A model generated the notes under the pieces. It made no database searches. It was not told where the DNA came from and was given only the letters and a program-made list of their open reading frames with translations. The position numbers were made by a program, and so were the translations under genes. From Janthinobacterium rivuli (GTDB taxonomy: Bacteria; Pseudomonadota; Gammaproteobacteria; Burkholderiales; Burkholderiaceae_D): a stretch of DNA of 64,000 nt. Below, in pieces: positions 62,160-64,000 of this stretch (the stretch's first letter is position 1; every line of letters starts with the position of its first letter). The stretch lies in the NCBI RefSeq assembly GCF_029690045.1, contig NZ_CP121464.1:5642001-5706000 (forward strand), written 5' to 3'.

Positions 62160-62607
62160 ACTGTCCTTGTCCGTGCAATACCCGGACACCCGCCTGGAAA
62201 CCCTGATCACGCGCCCGAAAGTGCGCCGCTGGGTCAAGGCGGCCCTGTTCGCGCCGGCCGAATTCACGATCCGCTTCGTCGACGCGGAAGAAGGCCGCAG
62301 CCTGAACCGCGACTACCGCGAAAAGGACTACGCCACCAACGTGCTGACCTTCGCCTACAACGAAGGCGAAGAACTGGCCGAGGACGAGCCGACGCGCGCC
62401 GACATCATCCTGTGCACGGACGTGCTGGAAAAGGAGGCGCAAGAACAAAAGAAAAGCGTGGAAGAGCACACGGCCCATTTGATCGTCCACGGCGTGCTGC
62501 ATGCGCAGGGCTACGACCACATGGATGACGAGGAAGCGGCCGAGATGGAGGACCTGGAAACGGACATCCTCGCGAAACTTGGCATTACCGACCCGTACAA
62601 GGAGTAA
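62143..62607 (+). CDS. ybeY: endoribonuclease YbeY
   Basis: A 154-residue metal-dependent RNase needed for 16S rRNA 3' end maturation and ribosome quality control. The zinc site is [18 protein letters not shown], the H-x3-H-x5-H motif. [24 protein letters not shown] is the N-terminal signature. The start lies inside the end of ybeZ and the stop is 4 bases before the next ATG, so the genes are tightly coupled. Confidence 0.95.
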   Translation: MSEKNKLSLSVQYPDTRLETLITRPKVRRWVKAALFAPAEFTIRFVDAEEGRSLNRDYREKDYATNVLTFAYNEGEELAEDEPTRADIILCTDVLEKEAQEQKKSVEEHTAHLIVHGVLHAQGYDHMDDEEAAEMEDLETDILAKLGITDPYKE

Positions 62608-62611
62608 GCGC

Positions 62612-63040
62612 ATGGGAACCTGGGCCACAGACGCCTTCGGCAACGACTACGCCATGGATTGGGCGCAGGATTTGCACGAATATAAAACCCTGGAACTGGT
62701 CGAGACGACGCTCGACAACGTCATCGACAGCCAGGAAGCGGAACTCGAGGCGCCGTTCGCCGCCGAGGCGCTGGCCGCGCTGGAAGTGATCGCGCGCCTG
62801 CAGGGCCAGCCTGGCGAGGGCGAGGACGATCCGGCCACCGCGGAAGTAGACGAATGGGTGGCCGCCTGCAAGAAGAAAGTCACGCCGCCGCTGCTGGAAA
62901 AAGCGCGCCTGGCCTTCGAGCGCATCACGGCCGAATCGTCGGAACTGCGCCAGCTGTGGCAGGACAGCGAGCATTTCGCCGACTGGCAGGCCGACGTGGC
63001 GGCCTTGCGCACACGCGTGCTGGGCCAGGAAGCGGCGTAA
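62612..63040 (+). CDS. DUF4259 family protein
   Basis: A 142-residue acidic protein. MGTWATDAFGNDYAMDWAQDL is the DUF4259 start, and the rest is helical with an Ala-rich segment (EAPFAAEALAALEVIARL). ATG 62612 follows AAGGAG (62599-62604) by 7 bases, right after ybeY. The family is of unknown function. Its position between ybeY and corC may be accidental operon hitchhiking. Confidence 0.78.
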   Translation: MGTWATDAFGNDYAMDWAQDLHEYKTLELVETTLDNVIDSQEAELEAPFAAEALAALEVIARLQGQPGEGEDDPATAEVDEWVAACKKKVTPPLLEKARLAFERITAESSELRQLWQDSEHFADWQADVAALRTRVLGQEAA

Positions 63041-63082
63041 AACATCGCGCAACGGCGCACTTCAACGTATTAAATTTGCATC

Positions 63083-63115
63083 AAAAGCGGGGAAATCCGG
63101 TATGGCCCCACTTTT
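63083..63115 (+). terminator. imperfect hairpin with T-run ahead of corC
   Basis: AAAAGCGGGG (63083-63092) and CCCCACTTTT (63106-63115) pair with one mismatch, ending in TTTT. It may terminate the miaB-ybeZ-ybeY transcript or attenuate corC, whose ATG is at 63158. Confidence 0.5.
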
Positions 63116-63157
63116 GGTGTATCCTATATCCCTTCGCAACAACGGCTCACGCCTCCT

Positions 63158-64000
63158 ATGCCCGAGCACCCTAGTGGCGTCAGAACTGACGTCAAGCCCC
63201 ACCGGTCACTGTTTGAACGCCTGACCGCACTCATTTCCCCCGAGCCAGAGAACCGTGCAGAATTGCTCGAAGTTCTACACGATGCGCATGAACGCAAGCT
63301 GATCGACGCCGACGCCCTGTCGATGATCGAAGGCGTGTTCCAGGTATCGGATCTCTGCGCGCGCGACATCATGATTCCCCGTTCGCAAATGGATGTCATC
63401 GACATCAGCAAGCCGATCGAGGAATGGATGCCGGAAGTCCTGTCGACCGCCCACTCGCGCTTCCCCGCGATCGAAGGCGAGCGCGACAAGGTTATCGGCA
63501 TCCTGCTGGCGAAAGACTTGCTGCGTTATTACGCAGAAGAAACTTTCGACGTCCGCGACATGCTGCGCCCCGCCATCTTCATCCCCGAATCGAAACGCCT
63601 GAATGTGCTGCTGCGCGATTTCCGCGCCAACCACAATCACATGGCCATCGTCGTCGATGAATACAGCGGCGTCGCCGGCCTGATCACCATCGAAGACGTG
63701 CTGGAACAGATCGTCGGCGACATCGAGGACGAATACGACTTCGACGAAGCCGAGGACAATATCCTCTCGCTCAAGGAAGGCCAGTTCGGTCCCCGCTGGC
63801 GTGTCAAGGCGCTGACCGAGATCGAACAGTTCAACGAAGAAGTGGGCAGCCACCTGGTCGACGACGACGTCGACACCATCGGCGGCCTCGTCTCGAAGTA
63901 CCTGGGCCGCATGGCGCACAAGGGCGATATTTTCGACCTGGGCAATCTGCGCTTCGAGGTGCTGCGCGCCGATGCGCGCCAGGTGCACGTGCTGCTCGTC
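63158..64000 (+). CDS. corC: CorC/HlyC-family CBS-domain transporter protein (cut by window end)
   Basis: 281 residues are visible from ATG 63158; the frame runs out of the window and only a short C-terminal tail should be missing. Two CBS domains are seen (about 70-190: ARDIMIPRSQMDVIDI, FPAIEGERDKVIGILLAKDLL; HMAIVVDEYSGVAGLITIEDVLEQIVGDIEDEYD), then a CorC_HlyC transporter-associated domain (about 200-281). The family acts with CorA in Mg2+/Co2+ efflux or in membrane homeostasis. Its place after miaB-ybeZ-ybeY matches E. coli (ybeX). No membrane helix precedes the CBS domains, so this is the short CorC form. Confidence 0.92.
   Translation, partial: MPEHPSGVRTDVKPHRSLFERLTALISPEPENRAELLEVLHDAHERKLIDADALSMIEGVFQVSDLCARDIMIPRSQMDVIDISKPIEEWMPEVLSTAHSRFPAIEGERDKVIGILLAKDLLRYYAEETFDVRDMLRPAIFIPESKRLNVLLRDFRANHNHMAIVVDEYSGVAGLITIEDVLEQIVGDIEDEYDFDEAEDNILSLKEGQFGPRWRVKALTEIEQFNEEVGSHLVDDDVDTIGGLVSKYLGRMAHKGDIFDLGNLRFEVLRADARQVHVLLV

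Overview
The window is an ordinary, gene-dense chromosomal stretch from a high-GC betaproteobacterium, most likely Oxalobacteraceae (Janthinobacterium/Massilia-like). The basis is codon bias, the miaB-ybeZ-ybeY-corC and tsaE-amiC orders, MutL with an endonuclease-type C-terminus, and short interspersed palindromes of a kind familiar from that family. This is inference from protein recall; no search was run. I see no phage, transposon, CRISPR array or rRNA.

Layout. 1-9 kb: YbaK fragment, an endonuclease/phosphatase-fold protein, a PAS-GGDEF-EAL regulator, and a two-gene drug-type RND pump. 8.6-10 kb: an MgtC/SapB membrane protein behind a promoter and a leader of about 257 nt, followed by a small gene that looks like a stand-alone copy of the MgtC C-terminal domain. 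10-18 kb: an OmpR/EnvZ-type pair divergent from a heavy-metal RND operon in the order adaptor, pump, outer-membrane factor. 18-19.5 kb: xerD and ogt. 20-25.7 kb: TRAP dicarboxylate transporter dctPQM (dctM carries an apparent frameshift), divergent from dctS-dctR with a perfect 24-bp palindrome between them. 25.7-27.3 kb: YqjI-like His-rich PadR regulator plus siderophore-interacting protein, with a 12-bp inverted-repeat operator. 27.4-38 kb: housekeeping genes (queG, tsaE, amiC, mutarotase, carbonic anhydrase, DedA, cyclophilin, mutL, miaA) and two identical tRNA-Met(CAU) genes. 38.1-42.3 kb: Fur box, ECF sigma factor, FecR, and an STN-type TonB receptor. 42.4-51.9 kb: histidine phosphatase, two MHS-type transporters, thioredoxin, FAH hydrolase, and pcaIJF with pcaR (end of the beta-ketoadipate pathway). 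51.9-54.1 kb: ChaN lipoprotein, a split YeeE/YedE sulfur transporter and its BigR/SqrR-like two-cysteine repressor. 54.3-59.1 kb: small envelope proteins, a DUF1697 protein, an orphan histidine kinase, an HDOD operon and a small HTH protein. 59.7-64 kb: miaB, ybeZ (PhoH), ybeY, a DUF4259 protein, and corC (cut by the window end).

Several local circuits can be read from DNA sites next to matching regulators: DctSR/dctPQM, YqjI/YqjH, Fur/FecIRA, PcaR/pcaIJF and BigR/YeeE. The least explained piece is the mgtC leader: a good sigma-70 promoter, a long leader with an internal direct repeat and small hairpins, and a Ser/Pro-rich reading frame whose Pro-Pro codons fall just before the mgtC ribosome-binding site.
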